From: Entoloma clypeatum
Taxonomy: Eukaryota; Basidiomycota; Agaricomycetes; Agaricales; Entolomataceae
DNA: 64,000 bases
Assembly: GCA_963565915.1 (NCBI GenBank)
Contig: OY751493.1
Location: 4,154,001 to 4,218,000, forward strand
Direction of reading: 5' to 3'
In this document: positions 1-11,729 of the stretch, in pieces
How positions within the stretch are numbered: the first letter of the stretch is position 1
Layout: the number at the start of each line of letters is the position of its first letter
The notes under the pieces: model-generated
Told to the model about the DNA's origin: nothing
Seen by the model: the letters and a program-made list of their open reading frames with translations, nothing else
Database searches by the model: none
Made by a program: the position numbers and the translations under genes

Positions 1-3000
1 CCTCTCTTAAAAGGACAAGCGAATCCTTGGGTCCTGGGGAAATACGGGTAGGAATACTGTGCCAAGATGTCATGTTGTTCAATTGCTCAATGATGGTCAA
101 CGCGTCGTTTAGGAAGCGAAACGGCAGCAACTCCCGCCAGGTAAGGACCGCTATCTCAGTATTCCGCTTGTGGCTGACCTCTCTTTGTACACTGCCAGTC
201 GCGTACTACCACGAAGAGCATCCGGATGCTGAACTCGAGTCCCCAGATCTCATTCTCACTGGTGAAGACCCCTTTGGTGACGACGAAGAAGAAGGAGGAC
301 ATCAAAAACCTGTCCGCGTTCTTACGAACTTCACAATTTTTGACCCACGGCACCGAAGCGAGATGATTTCGCTGAGTGCTATTGAGGAGGATGACGGCGT
401 TGACAGGCAGTTCGAGGGTGCCGGACTTGTGTTTCCTTATTTTGTGAACGAGGAGGATGAAGGGCAGGAGGATGATGAGGGAGGGGATGGGATATTTGTG
501 AGGCTGGGGGCGATTCTGAGGTATACATTTGACTATACGCAAGATAACGAGTATGTCCGACCTTTCGTTATTCTATGGACCTTTTGTCGCTGACGACTAG
601 ATTTGGCGCCAAGTCCCGTATGGATAGAGACCATATATGCGTGGTATATTTTGAAGATACCGTCTCGCGAGTATACCCCATATTTTCAGCATTTCTATAC
701 CACCAGAAGGATCGCCCAGTTGGTGATTTCGTCAGTGACCAAAAATCCCAATCAACATTACGACGAGTTTCATCGGCGGTTTACGTCGATGGTTGACACC
801 TTTGGTCGGACATACATAGACGAACACCTCTCAGATGCCGTCTGTACCTCTTCATTCCCCTTTCAGTCTTGTCTCTCATACAAGTTATAGATACCCGAGA
901 TCCAACAAGTCCTAGAAGACGATGAGAGCCTTGCTGCACTCAAAAGCAAACCCGTCATCCGTCGTCTTCTTCGCCGAGCACCTCCTGCATCTCCAGAAAC
1001 AGCCCGCCGCCGCCGCCCTCAGCGCCAAGACCTCCCATCACCCCGCCGGAATCTGCCTCCACCTATCAAATCCCTCCTCGGTGCCGACCTGGACCTTGCC
1101 GTCCTCAAAGCAGAGAACCAGACACAAACGCATGTGACGCCTCTTATCGCATCTCTCGCACAAGGTCTGGTGTTTGAGGAGCTTGTCGTTGTAGGCGGAC
1201 GGCCATCGGCGCAAAACAAGGTGATCACTGAGGCTCGGCAGAAGGCAGCGCATACAAGGTTGCGGGAGCTCGTGAGGAAGGCAAAAACAATGCCGAAGAA
1301 GCCTATCATAGATGTACGGCCTCGGGATGACTTTATTGGGCGGAATTCGAGGTACCTCAAATCTGTGAACATCAATGGGGAGGTGTATAAGGTGCGTTTC
1401 GACTTTGTTTTAGGAGATGCGTAGTCTGGTTTCAACACTTTGCCTTGGTATGATTTCAGATAGGCGACTTTATTATTTTACCAATTGGAATTGTAGAGGG
1501 ACAGCGGATGCATTCGGCAGGCTTTCCGGACGATATTGAGGATGTCAGACCCATCCATACTATGGCCGATTACTTCTGGTCAGTCTACCTCCCGATGTCC
1601 GATGGCGTGTATAATCATCACTATTCACAGGTTTGCAAAAATCTTGTATGGTGACATCGACCGCAAGCAATTCCATGTTCAATGGCTGGAGCATTCATCC
1701 CACACCCTGCTTGAAGAGCTTGGGAATCCTCAAGAACTGTTCTATAACAACCTCTGCGACCACGTCGACTTCAAGTTGATTATTGGCAAAGTTACTGTTC
1801 ACGAAGTGTCCAACAATACCGGAATCAGACCAGAAGACTTTTTCGTCAAGTAGGTATTTACCGTATTTTTTTGTGTCACAGCTTGCAACGAATGATCTAG
1901 GTTCTCATATGATCCAGTTTTGGCGACATTCATGTCTTTAGATTCCGAGCGAAGGGATCTCGCATCGCACTACCTCCCCCCGGACAATTGCACAGTATGT
2001 ATGTTGAAGCAGCAAAAAGATGACCAACGATACAATCGCCAATTGAAGGATGAGGGGGGAAACGAACATGGCGTGGCGTATGGCGGGAACAAATATCATC
2101 TGGATGACTTCGTGCTATATCGCGCCGAGTCTGGACCAGCTAGCATTGGATGTATCACAGGGATCAAATTTCAGGAGCGAGAGACGGATACTATTGTGAC
2201 GGTCCGACTCGTCGGCCGCATATCCACAATACGTTCGGACATATTGCCTGACGGTGTACTCAAGGACGAGGTATGGTTTTACCCTGATACGTTGTATGAA
2301 GAATGGTCTTATAGCTTAACATCACGCATAGCGCCATGTATTTCTCACAAAGGAGACGAAGAACATCCGTATCCAACACCTCCTCCGGGTATGCTTCGTC
2401 TTTCCGTACGAGTGTATTTCCGATCTGGAGGACTGGTTATCTCTCTCTCCCGATCATTTCTATCTCAAATACAAGGCTCCCTCGCTCAAAGTGAACTCAT
2501 GGAATAGTCTGAAGAAACTGTCATATAAGAGACTCTATGTCTGCAAGCCTTGTGTCTCGGAGGCGCTGGAGGAACGCCTGCGGATGAAGGAGTTCCTGGA
2601 GTATGCTGGACGTCATCCATTACCGACTGTGGATCTGTTCGGCGGTGTGGCAGCCTTCAGTATGGGATTGGCCCAAGGGAGCGGGTGTCTTACTGTTACG
2701 GATTCGATTGAGAAGAGCCCGAGTGCCGCCCTGACGACAAAGTACGCAGAGTCATCTATTTATTTGAAGTCTGAACAGATGATTATATCAGGCTTAATCA
2801 CCCGGATGTCGCGGTCCACAACCAGTGCGCAAATATCATGATGCGCTACAGCATCAAGGTCAAAGAAGGTCACTTGACCGAGGCACCGAAACAGATTTTT
2901 GACGAGGCACAATCGACTCCTGGACCTATCAAGACTGCCAAATGCTTGGTGGCCGGCTTCCCCTGGTACGTCACTTCGAAACCGAGTGTCTTGAAGCTGT

Positions 3001-4596
3001 CTTATCTTCGTAAACTAGCCAGTCGCATTCACGGCTGAACATGTACAAGAAGGCGGACGACATCAAGAGCAACTTAATTCTCAATGCTCTCTCATGGGTG
3101 GACTACCTGCGACCTGACGTCTGCTATTTTGAAAATGTGCCCGGATTTTTAGGTTTTTCCTTTGATGCAGTACAGGCAGGAATACACAAGTTGGAAGGCG
3201 GCACGGAGATGGGTGGTTTGAAGTTCCTGGTTCGTGCACTTGGAGACATGGGGTATGGATCGATGTGTCTTCTCTGTTTCGTATGGCGTCTAACTTCTTC
3301 CCGCCTTTCTAGTTATCAGGTTCGGTTCGGATTGTTGCAGGCAGCTCATTACGGGGCACCACAGCGGCGCAATCGTTTCTTCTTGATCGCTGCCGTCGAC
3401 GGGCACCCTTTGCCTGAACTTCCTCAACCGACTCATGACTTTCCTGATGCCTACGGCTTGACGATAAAACTTCCTGTCAACGGGCTTTCCATTCGGCCTA
3501 TTCAAAGCGCAAGTGGGACAGCCCCTCATCCAACCGTAACAATTCAAGACGCTATTAGCGACCTGCCTCGCTTCGACTGGTATGGGCTATGCTTTATTTA
3601 TCGTAATGGAGCCTTGTGTCAACACTGAGAACAGGAAGCATCCAAATTTGGACGGAGAAACTGCCTCCAAAAGGCGCGAAATAAGAGAGCGTGAGCGGAG
3701 AATCAGAACTTTTGCGTGTGGTGATTCTTCAACTTCTGTCCATTGCGGGTTTCGTGGACCTGTCGAGTATCATCATCCGCCAAAGACGACATATCAGTTG
3801 TTTTCCCGAGTGAAGCCGACGAAGGATCTTCAACAGTTCACCAGGTGTTTCTCAAAGAAAAAGGTTGAACGGTTCGTGTGACTTGACTCGTCAGAGTTGT
3901 GCTGGCAACTGATGCACACACTCTCTTTCAAGCGTTGTCTCAATACCTTTGGTTGCCAATGCAGATTATCGAGGTCTGTTCACTACGTCACGATGCGAAG
4001 TTTTGCTTCCTAATATCCTGTATAGATCTGAGGCTGGATCAGCAAGAATGGCAGACGTCTCATCCGTTGTCAGCCGTCGCAAGAAGGAACTATCGCCCCG
4101 GTATTGTCCACAGTCTGATGACTTTGTTTTATCTTATTATTTGCCTTCAGGACTGTACGGGCGTCTCGATGAAAATGCATGTTTCCCTACGACTGTGACG
4201 AATATGGAACCGACAGCAAAACAGAGCAAGGTCCTTAATCCCTGGGTATGACTCCTTCCCTTCCCGCCGCCGAATACAGTGAACAAAGCGTGCTCGTTTC
4301 CCTTCTAGTGCAAAAGGATGGTGACTGTACGTGAGCTGGCGAGATCACAGGGATTTCCGGATCATTTTGTCTTCAAAGCGCTCAACAATAATGTTGTGAC
4401 GGTACGTGCATGGTCTAAACGAATGCTTGATCGTCCCTTCGCTGACGTTCGTTCGGTCCCAATGTAGATGCACAGGCAGATTGGAAATGCTGTTCCTTTG
4501 CAAATTGGAGCTGCGCTTGGACGAGAGTTGCGCCTGGCTTTGTACAAAAAATGGTTGAAGGGGCAACAAGACGCCATCATCATTGAGGATGAATAG
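1..4596 (+). CDS. DNMT1: DNMT1-type DNA (cytosine-5) methyltransferase, 5' end outside window
   Basis: Copies or places 5-methylcytosine on nuclear DNA using S-adenosylmethionine. Domain order seen: a replication-foci (RFD) domain (about 310-880), two BAH domains (about 1300-1915 and 2090-2500), then the catalytic domain (about 2620-4560). Catalytic motifs: motif I TVDLFGGVAAFSMGL; motif IV GFPCQS, split by an intron at 2966-3018; motif VI YFENVPG; motif VIII QAAHYGAPQRRNRF; motif X HRQIGNAVP. Other introns supported by reading frame and GT-AG ends: 2271-2331, 2742-2791, 3253-3312, 4246-4308 and 4402-4467. The reading frame is open at base 1, so the N-terminus is missing, and the exon ends in the first 200 bp are uncertain. 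The stop is TAG at 4594-4596. No disabling mutation is seen in the core motifs, so it may well be active. RFD plus double BAH favours DNMT1 over DNMT5 or DIM-2. The transposon cluster downstream shows CpG decay consistent with a methylating host. Confidence 0.9.
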
Positions 4597-4671
4597 ACGG
4601 GAACAATAGTTTTTTTTTGGCATCGTTTTCGTTAACCTTTGGGCACACCCATGGATACCCTTAGAACCATA

Positions 4672-5247
4672 CTAATCGATAATACAATATTTATCTTCAT
4701 CTTCAGAGTCCTGAAGCTCATATCCAACCCATACTACCTCTGAACAGCTGTTGCAGCCCACGAGATGGTGGCCATTCTCCATTTCAAGGCTAGTTATTCT
4801 GTAGGTTCCACCACAGCGGCACTTGGAGCTCCAAGGGCCTTCCTCGTGCTCCCCTGTTCTCTCTTCCTCGAATTCCTCCAGAGAGATGACCTGAGCAGGT
4901 CGAGGACCCGCTGGTTGGCTCTGCCGAAGCAGCAAAGCGTCGTAGCGTGCTCTGAGGCCTGGCGTCGACAGGGTGGTGTAGGCCTCCTTGATCAGAGATA
5001 TCGGGATTGATTGGTGTATGAGAGATGAGAGATTGTTTATGGGAGTATCTGTGTTACTTTTTGCATTGTTGCTTTTGTTGCTCTTATCCTTGTCTGGGTG
5101 GAATAGGAGGAGGGCGCGATGGTACGCAATCTTTAGTTCTGCTGGGGTCGCATTTTGAGTGACTGAGAGGAGATGGTAGAAGTCGGGGGATTCCAGGATT
5201 CGTTTCGAAGGTAAGAGATTGGATTCTGATATGGTGGCGGATAAAAG
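4672..5247 (-). CDS. DPH4: DPH4/JJJ3-type diphthamide biosynthesis J-domain protein
   Basis: Members of this family hold iron through a C-terminal CSL zinc finger and supply electrons or iron for diphthamide synthesis on translation elongation factor 2. The N-terminal half is a J domain (about 4960-5200) with SVTQNATPAELKIAYHRAL followed by the diagnostic HPD in LLLFHPDKDK. A Ser/Asn-rich insert follows, then STPGLRARYDALL. The C-terminal half carries the CSL pattern: a CRC pair in KCRCGGTYRIT, then VGCNSCSEVVWVGYE, so CxC...CxxC. The stop is at 4672-4674. The start is unresolved: the frame is open up to a stop at about 5248 with no ATG, so a short upstream exon is likely (an ATG lies at 5263-5265, but I could not join it in frame). 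It is convergent with the methyltransferase gene, with stops only 75 bp apart. Expected location is cytosol. Confidence 0.8.
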   Translation of the reverse strand, partial: LLSATISESNLLPSKRILESPDFYHLLSVTQNATPAELKIAYHRALLLFHPDKDKSNKSNNAKSNTDTPINNLSSLIHQSIPISLIKEAYTTLSTPGLRARYDALLLRQSQPAGPRPAQVISLEEFEEERTGEHEEGPWSSKCRCGGTYRITSLEMENGHHLVGCNSCSEVVWVGYELQDSEDEDKYCIID

Positions 5248-6507
5248 TCACGTTACAAATCGCATATCCTCAATTGTCCCCACCATGCATTTGATGTATA
5301 CATTGGATGAGGGCGGTAATAGGATATACACCCTCAAAGTATGCAACCATTTTTGTCATCTTTGACTAATGTTCTGATTCGTTCTCTTCATCCAGAAAAT
5401 CACGGATACAGGGAGAATAACAAAATCAGCGCATCCTGGTGCCTAAATTGCTATCGTCAAATTGTTGGACGTTGTTGACCCGTTCTTTCCTCCATACCTT
5501 GCAGCCTGATTCTCTCCTGATGACAAGTTCTCGCGTCACCGAGTCACGATCAAAAAGCGATTCAATATCTTGCTAACAGAGCTGCCCGCCAAACCCATGT
5601 AATTCTTTCGAAACGTGGTCATCATGGTCTCGCAAAATGTGGCAATGCCCCGTGGGTGATGTGGGGATGTGGGAGGGGGTCAGAGATGTCTGATTAGAGG
5701 TATGGGTCGTGGTGGACTTGGTGCTTGGGCGCTCAAGCTTGAGTTTCGAGCTGGCTCGTCGTAGATCAATTTAGCTCTATCTCCGTGATTGGGTTGTGTC
5801 GTCCATTCACTGGTCAACCCCTTCTCCGAGTCCAAAGGGTAACTTCATTCAATTGATTCGAGGCCGGGTCAACGTCCACATTTCTGTCGACTGTCGCCAT
5901 ACATAGCCTCATGATCTGCGCCAGTTTCACTTCAGCTCAGTGGTCCTTTACGTGTGATTGAAAATGTATGTGAGGGGATTGACGCATCATGATCTGCGGC
6001 CTTTGTCCATGACATTCCATCATCGAAGAAGCGCGGTACCACTATCTCTTGTGGAAGGACGGCGGTGACTAACGGCGGTACAGATTCCTTTGATGATGAG
6101 AACACGATGCAAAAGTGCAATGAGGGCTGAAGTGTGAACTCGCTACCATTCGTCTCCATGGCGTCTCGTAACAGCCATGGTATTAGGATTGCGGTTCATC
6201 GCAGTTCCACTGGGAGTGGATCGATATGGATCAGTGAGAAGGTGACTCGACTGGTAACGACAAGGTTTCCAATGAGTAGGTCTGCTCAGCTCGGGAGTAG
6301 TACGTACGAGGTAGCCACGGTGGTGAGCAGTTGGAGAGGATCGCCGTCAAGGACTCGTTGCAAATGGGGAAGAAGTGAGGCCGGTCAGCGCGCATTGATT
6401 GTTGCCGAGTTCAATCGCTTTTCTTACCACTGCCAGTCGGACATCGTCGTGGCAGTCTTTCCTTTCCTTTATACGCTCTTCCTTTTGCAGCATTCCCGCT
6501 GCACCCC
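5248..6507. other. Intergenic, no gene recognised
   Basis: About 1.26 kb between the divergent DPH4-type and TBC genes. It should hold both promoters. I see CT-rich stretches just upstream of the TBC start (6465-6500) but no clear TATA box. The ORFs here are short and look like no known family. Confidence 0.5.
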
Positions 6508-8854
6508 ATGGAAGACGCTCCGACTGTAGTCCTAGTTCCCTCCACCCCTTTGGCTATTACAATGCCACCAGCTTCAATACAAAACTCTTCATCTTATCCG
6601 ACACAGCCAAAGATCTCCTCTGCGGGACCACACCGACCAGTTTCGCAAACGACCATCTTTTCCATCTACTCCATGTACGAGGACAGTCGCGCAAGCTGGT
6701 CAGCCTCGTCGACTGCCACCCATGAGAGGAGGTCCCACGAGAGGAAATCAAGCAGCAGCGAAGCCACCGGCCCAGCAATTAAACTTAGGCTTTCTGAGAA
6801 TCCCAGAACTTCTGTCTTGAGGCAGAGCGGCCATACCAGCACGTCTCTTGTATATCGGCGCTCTGATGACCTTCCACCGACACCGGATGACGATCATCCG
6901 AAACCAATGGCTCGTCGAAACTCGACTCACCCACCCTCCGCACCCCTGCAAGCATCCAAGTCGGACGGCCAGATTTTCTCGACAGAAAGCTACCGAAGCA
7001 GCCTCACCTCACAATCATCCCCGTCCTCTAGAATCTCATCCAAGTACTCGACAAACCACTCCCCAGAGACTTCTCCACGCAGCTCCAAGCACTACCATCA
7101 CGAACCACTAGCGAGTCCCTACGATTACGATCTGCGAACCCTCCCCCCACTTCCTCCTTCCGGTCCGTCTTCTCTCTACCCAACGCCTGCACCGACACCT
7201 CCGCGACAACCGTCACCTGGCCTCCAACCACCCAGCACACCTAATTCATTACCGCTCAAGCACCCAATATTACCACCGTCCGCGTCAAGCAAGGTCTCAC
7301 TCGTACCTTCTGAAGGAGAGGACATGGACGCTTTCCACGTGCGGAACACTTATGCGCAGCTCGAAGCATCGGGCGTCAAAGGGGATGGTTACGAAGAAGG
7401 CATCGAGCGCACCCGCGCCCGGATAGGCCCGAGCCAAGCCAACCAGCTAGCCGCAGAGGGAGCAATAGGCGACGGCAACGAAAAGTCGAAGGAGCTGGAC
7501 CCGAGGGAGATACAAACTCTGGCGAGCGTTGATCGGTGAGCCTTCGTGTGCTTTCTTCCTGCGAAGAACACACACGCATTGAATCCCCCCCGTCAGCTAC
7601 GGGTTCTTCTCTGTCGGGTCGCACGACCGTCTCGTCCTTCTTGACTCTGCTCCGCTCGCCAAGCCCCTGAGCCCCGTGCAGGGCCTCTCCACCGCTCCGG
7701 ACACCCCCGTCTCCCTGCCGAGCCTCCCACCCGTCCAGCGGCCCTCCAAGGAAGCCTCACGTATCTTCAAATGGACACGGATGCTGAGACCCGATCAGCG
7801 CGATCCAGGCGGGAACGTCAAGTCGTGGTGCCTCAAACCCTCGAAGGAGCACAAGCTTCGCGAGCGGGTGTACAAGGGCATCCCGGACTCCTGGCGCGGA
7901 GGCGCGTGGGACTTCTTGATGACCCGGTACTCGCGAGCAGTCGCGAAAGATTCCGGGTACCTAGGCAACGTGTACAAGGAAGGGCTGGAGAAGCCGTCCA
8001 CGTACGACATCCAGATCGACTTGGACGTCCCCCGGACGATCGGCGGACATATCATGTTCAGGACGCGGTACGGTGCTGGGTACGTCTTCTCATTCCCATT
8101 CCCATCTCCAACTGCTAATCATCATCCTCATCATCCACCTAGTCAACGCTCCCTTTTCCACGTCCTTCACTCCTTCTCCCTCCACTGCTCCACCTGCGGC
8201 TATGTACAAGGCATGGGGCCCATCGCCGCCACGCTCCTCTGCTACTTCGAGCCCGAGCGCGTGTACACCGCGCTCGTGCGGCTGCACGACGCGTACTCGC
8301 TCCACGCCGTCTTCTCCCCCGGCTTCCCAGGGCTGCTCGAGGCGATCTACATCCAGGAGCGAATCACGGAGCAAATGATGCCGGACGTGTACGCCGCGTT
8401 CGTGCGGCACGCGATCTCGACGACGTCGTACGCGACAAAGTGGTACATCACGCTGTTCTCCAACTCGGTGCCGTTCCAGACGCAGCTGAGGCTGTGGGAC
8501 GCATTTTTGTTGGAGGGATATGATGTTTTTGTGGCGGTGGCGGTGGCCATCGTGTGGGTCTATCGGGGTGAGTTTTTTTATTTTTTATTTTTTACCGAGT
8601 TTGTTTTTTTTTCTTGTAAGAGTTGTGTGCTGATGGGACGATGTTGTGTAGATCTGATCACGGCCGGGTCGGCGACGTTTGAGACGATCCTGTCGCTCCT
8701 TTCCTCGTTCTTCGTCCCACAGGACGAGGACAGCCTCGTGCACTGGATAGGCCAGATGCTTGGTGACAAAAAGCTCAGGTCTAGCATGCTCGGGTGGAAA
8801 GCTGACTGGAAAGCCCTCGTTGCCGCTGGGAAGGACGGCGCTGCCCTTCTCTAA
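6508..8854 (+). CDS. TBC (Tre2/Bub2/Cdc16) domain Rab GTPase-activating protein
   Basis: Predicted GAP that switches off Rab GTPases in vesicle traffic. Four exons: 6508-7535, 7597-8079, 8143-8567 and 8652-8854. All three introns have GT-AG ends and keep frame, giving 712 aa. Residues 1 to about 340 are Ser/Pro-rich and look disordered, as in many fungal TBC proteins. The TBC domain runs from about residue 420 to 660. The arginine-finger motif IxxDxxRT is present as IDLDVPRTI (about 484) and the glutamine-finger motif as CGYVQGMG (about 521), so the catalytic pair is intact. The C-terminal part has LRLWDAFLLEGYDVFVAVAV, typical of the end of the domain. The start is the first ATG of the long open frame, after a CT-rich leader. 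Which Rab it acts on cannot be told; the domain is closest in style to Gyp/Msb-type proteins. Confidence 0.88.
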
Positions 8855-9523
8855 GGCTTTTTCCTTTCTTTCCTATTCTTGCTCTGTTGAGTTATTTTTT
8901 TTATACGTATACTTAATCGCGCTCTCCCTTTCCTTCTCTGCTCCTCCGCGCTCCCTCATACACCACACACACGTACTTAGACTTATATGCAAACTGCATA
9001 CGACCTTATGCATCCAAGATACATGCCGCTCGTTTATCGGATTTCGGTCTCAATTTCTAATTTTGGTTATGGCCGTTTTTTTTATGTTGTCCAGATGCAT
9101 GACCGACGCTACGCTCGTTTCCCCCCTCTTTACAGGACATGTCATTCCTGGCTCTAGTGTTGCATTTTGCATTACTTAACCTCGCTCTCCTCTCCCATCG
9201 TCATTGGTCGTCTCTCAGCGCAGGATGTATTATCTATTTTGCACGGGAACATCATAATGAAAAGCAAATTGTCACGACGGGGCCGGATTGCGTGGTAATT
9301 AGGACTTGTGAACTGTGTGTTCCATACTCCTTTGAGATACCCTTTCGGGGATCATGGATTAGGACCAAATCGGCGAAGTCTTCGAGATCTCTGCCTTGAT
9401 TTGTGGTATAACGAAGGATAAGGTATATCGAGATTATCCGACATTCTTCTTTTATCCAATTGAATGATCGCCAAAGAGTTCGACACGTTGACTTGAAAGA
9501 AAACCACCACATCGATGATTTTA
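8855..9523. other. Intergenic, no gene recognised
   Basis: The 3' regions of two convergent genes meet here. T-rich and CT-rich tracts just after the TBC stop may belong to its 3' UTR. No ORF resembling a protein family. Confidence 0.5.
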
Positions 9524-11116
9524 TCACCTCTCCCAACCGACTGGATCGTGTGCAAAGTGGTCTATTGTCCTCGCAAGTTTAATGTCCGAGTCGTTAACCC
9601 CCAGCTGCTCCGCAAGATCGTGTATTTCTTGAGAGAAACGAGAAAGGACCGCGTCGTCATCCTTGACACAGATATCTGCAAACCGGATAACAGCAGCCAT
9701 GGGCGCTTGCCGTGCTTCCGTACTCTGAGACCAGCGAGCCTTCAGCATGGCTATGAAAGGTCCCATGTCCTCGGGAGCAACGCAGGCTGACAATGACGTC
9801 AACTTCGGAAAAATCTGCCCTTGGGCTATAAGGTCCATCATAGAAAGGGGAAGATAACCCCCACAGTCGAGAGCCTTGACCGAGGTTACGAAGGTTAACG
9901 GAGCGCAGATTTCCGGCGGTAAGAAAGAATTCGCCCAATAGTGCAGTTCTGAGCACAATGCAGGTAGAGCCAAGTCGTTCATCATAGTCGCAAATGCAAT
10001 GGGAGGCTGCACAACTGTCTTCGGTAACACGAAATTGAATTGTTCGAGTGCAGGAAGTGTGAGTGGTCGGAAATAATCGCAGTACAGGTCCATTTCCCCG
10101 GCTATTCCTGGTACCCCAAGGTCCAGCAGTCGTAGTTTGGGCAGACATATGCTGCTGGCTGAATATTGTCTGGCTTTCAACATGTCTCGGTCGTCGAGGA
10201 GGTCGTCGATATCTTTTGGATCATTGGATAGGAAAAGATGGCATACATGGAGGTCCGGGCAACGGCTCATCAACTCGTGTGCAACTTTCAAGTGCATATG
10301 AATCGTCTCGAACTCGATGTGAGTGAGTTGGGACCAAATCAGGCCCAAACGAAGAGGAAAAGAAGGAAAAGGCGGTAGCTCAACGTCTTCTGTTTCAATC
10401 CTTATGGACCGCAAGCTACGGGCTCCCCGAAAGACGCTGGCAGTTTTGGAAGGGATTGTCAGGAACACAGAAGATATCAGCTCTACGGATTCCAATGCAT
10501 CAAATAAACGAGGGGGGAAACGGATGAACTGGTAGAGTGTCTTGGGGCAAAGGGTGAGCGATAAATTCTTGAATCGATGTGTCTGTGGGAGAATCATTTC
10601 GCGAAGAAAGGGCCTGTAAAGCTCCTCTACTTCATCAACTTCCGCCTCAATTGGTTCCTTGGCTTTGAATCGCAGGGTCGACTGGCTGCAAAAATTGAAT
10701 GCTTCGTTCACCATCGGGAAATCGGCCTCACGCCCTTCGAAGGTGATGGAGTTCCAAAGACACGAGTTGGCCTTGACTATCTGGCGCCATCTCGAACAAA
10801 CGCGGCCAACAGTTCGTGGTATTGAACGAATATCAGAGGGATTCTCTGTGATGTGGACCGCAGTATTCGCCGGTGTCCCCAGACAGTACACGAAGATCTC
10901 GGCCAGTATCTCTGACGGCAAGTACTTGTGAGGGGCGATTGCGGTGCGGAGCCTGTCGATATATGCCAGATACCGTGTGCGCATGTCGTTGAGCCGGTGG
11001 ATTTCATCCTCGAGATCTTGAAGTCCACTTTGTACGTCATTGAGAACCTCGACGACGTTGTGCCTCTCCGACTCCGGCAGTATTTTATTCGTTGTTCCCA
11101 AATCTGTATTAGCCAT
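9524..11116 (-). CDS. F-box-like domain protein (expanded Agaricomycete family)
   Basis: Single-exon gene of 530 aa. Starts MANTDLGTTNKILPES at 11116. A short coiled-coil stretch (DVQSGLQDLEDEIHRLNDMR, about residues 27-46) precedes an F-box-like domain at about 60-115: KYLPSEILAEIFVYCL, then GRVCSRWRQIV and CLWNSI. The remaining 400 residues are leucine-rich, with irregular LRR-like spacing, as in the many F-box-like proteins of mushrooms. F-box proteins of this class bring substrates to SCF ubiquitin ligases, or serve unknown roles in these expanded families; the substrate here is unknown. No frame break is seen. The family is recognised from the F-box-like region and from its position right after a coiled coil. 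Confidence 0.8.
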   Translation of the reverse strand: MANTDLGTTNKILPESERHNVVEVLNDVQSGLQDLEDEIHRLNDMRTRYLAYIDRLRTAIAPHKYLPSEILAEIFVYCLGTPANTAVHITENPSDIRSIPRTVGRVCSRWRQIVKANSCLWNSITFEGREADFPMVNEAFNFCSQSTLRFKAKEPIEAEVDEVEELYRPFLREMILPQTHRFKNLSLTLCPKTLYQFIRFPPRLFDALESVELISSVFLTIPSKTASVFRGARSLRSIRIETEDVELPPFPSFPLRLGLIWSQLTHIEFETIHMHLKVAHELMSRCPDLHVCHLFLSNDPKDIDDLLDDRDMLKARQYSASSICLPKLRLLDLGVPGIAGEMDLYCDYFRPLTLPALEQFNFVLPKTVVQPPIAFATMMNDLALPALCSELHYWANSFLPPEICAPLTFVTSVKALDCGGYLPLSMMDLIAQGQIFPKLTSLSACVAPEDMGPFIAMLKARWSQSTEARQAPMAAVIRFADICVKDDDAVLSRFSQEIHDLAEQLGVNDSDIKLARTIDHFAHDPVGWER

Positions 11117-11729
11117 AGTGGATTCTAGCTGAGTTCAGTTTAGTATTAAAGGTGGCGTTCAAATCGAATTAGCGATGCACTTACCTTCAAAAAAGTCTCT
11201 TCTCTTGAACAACTTGTAGCGTCGTTCACTTTCCTGTCAGTAGTATATAGACAGTTGGCCTTCATTGAGGCCTTCATTGAAGGATGCAGCAAATAGGAAG
11301 GGTTGGTGACGTGAATGGCAAAGGCGGCGGTCATGTGCTACCCTGGCCCGGGACATGACCGTGATAACTTTCAATACATCTCTCGAACCATCATATCTCA
11401 ATCACATTTCAGAGAGCAGCGGACTGTCAGTGCATCTTCTGCAGTCCAAACATAATCTCACGTTTCTCCAGTAGCCACCGCAACATAAAGCTGGTATGAT
11501 TTAGGATTTCAATATTCGAAAGGTCAATGTGTGCCGCAGGCTGAGATATGGAATTCTCAAGTTCAAGTTGCGGTCGAATTCTTCTGGGTGAACGATGCAA
11601 AGGGATACACTTCTGTAGTGCATTGGATATTGATGATGAAAAATGAAATTTTTCGTTTACCTAGTTTGTTATGAACACTGAAACTTCTAGTACTTCAACA
11701 TTGGGTATTTGTTCGACGAGAGAAAGTCA
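11117..11729. other. Intergenic, no gene recognised
   Basis: Upstream region of the F-box-like gene and downstream flank of the M43 relict. Only short ORFs without family resemblance; no repeat recognised. Confidence 0.45.
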
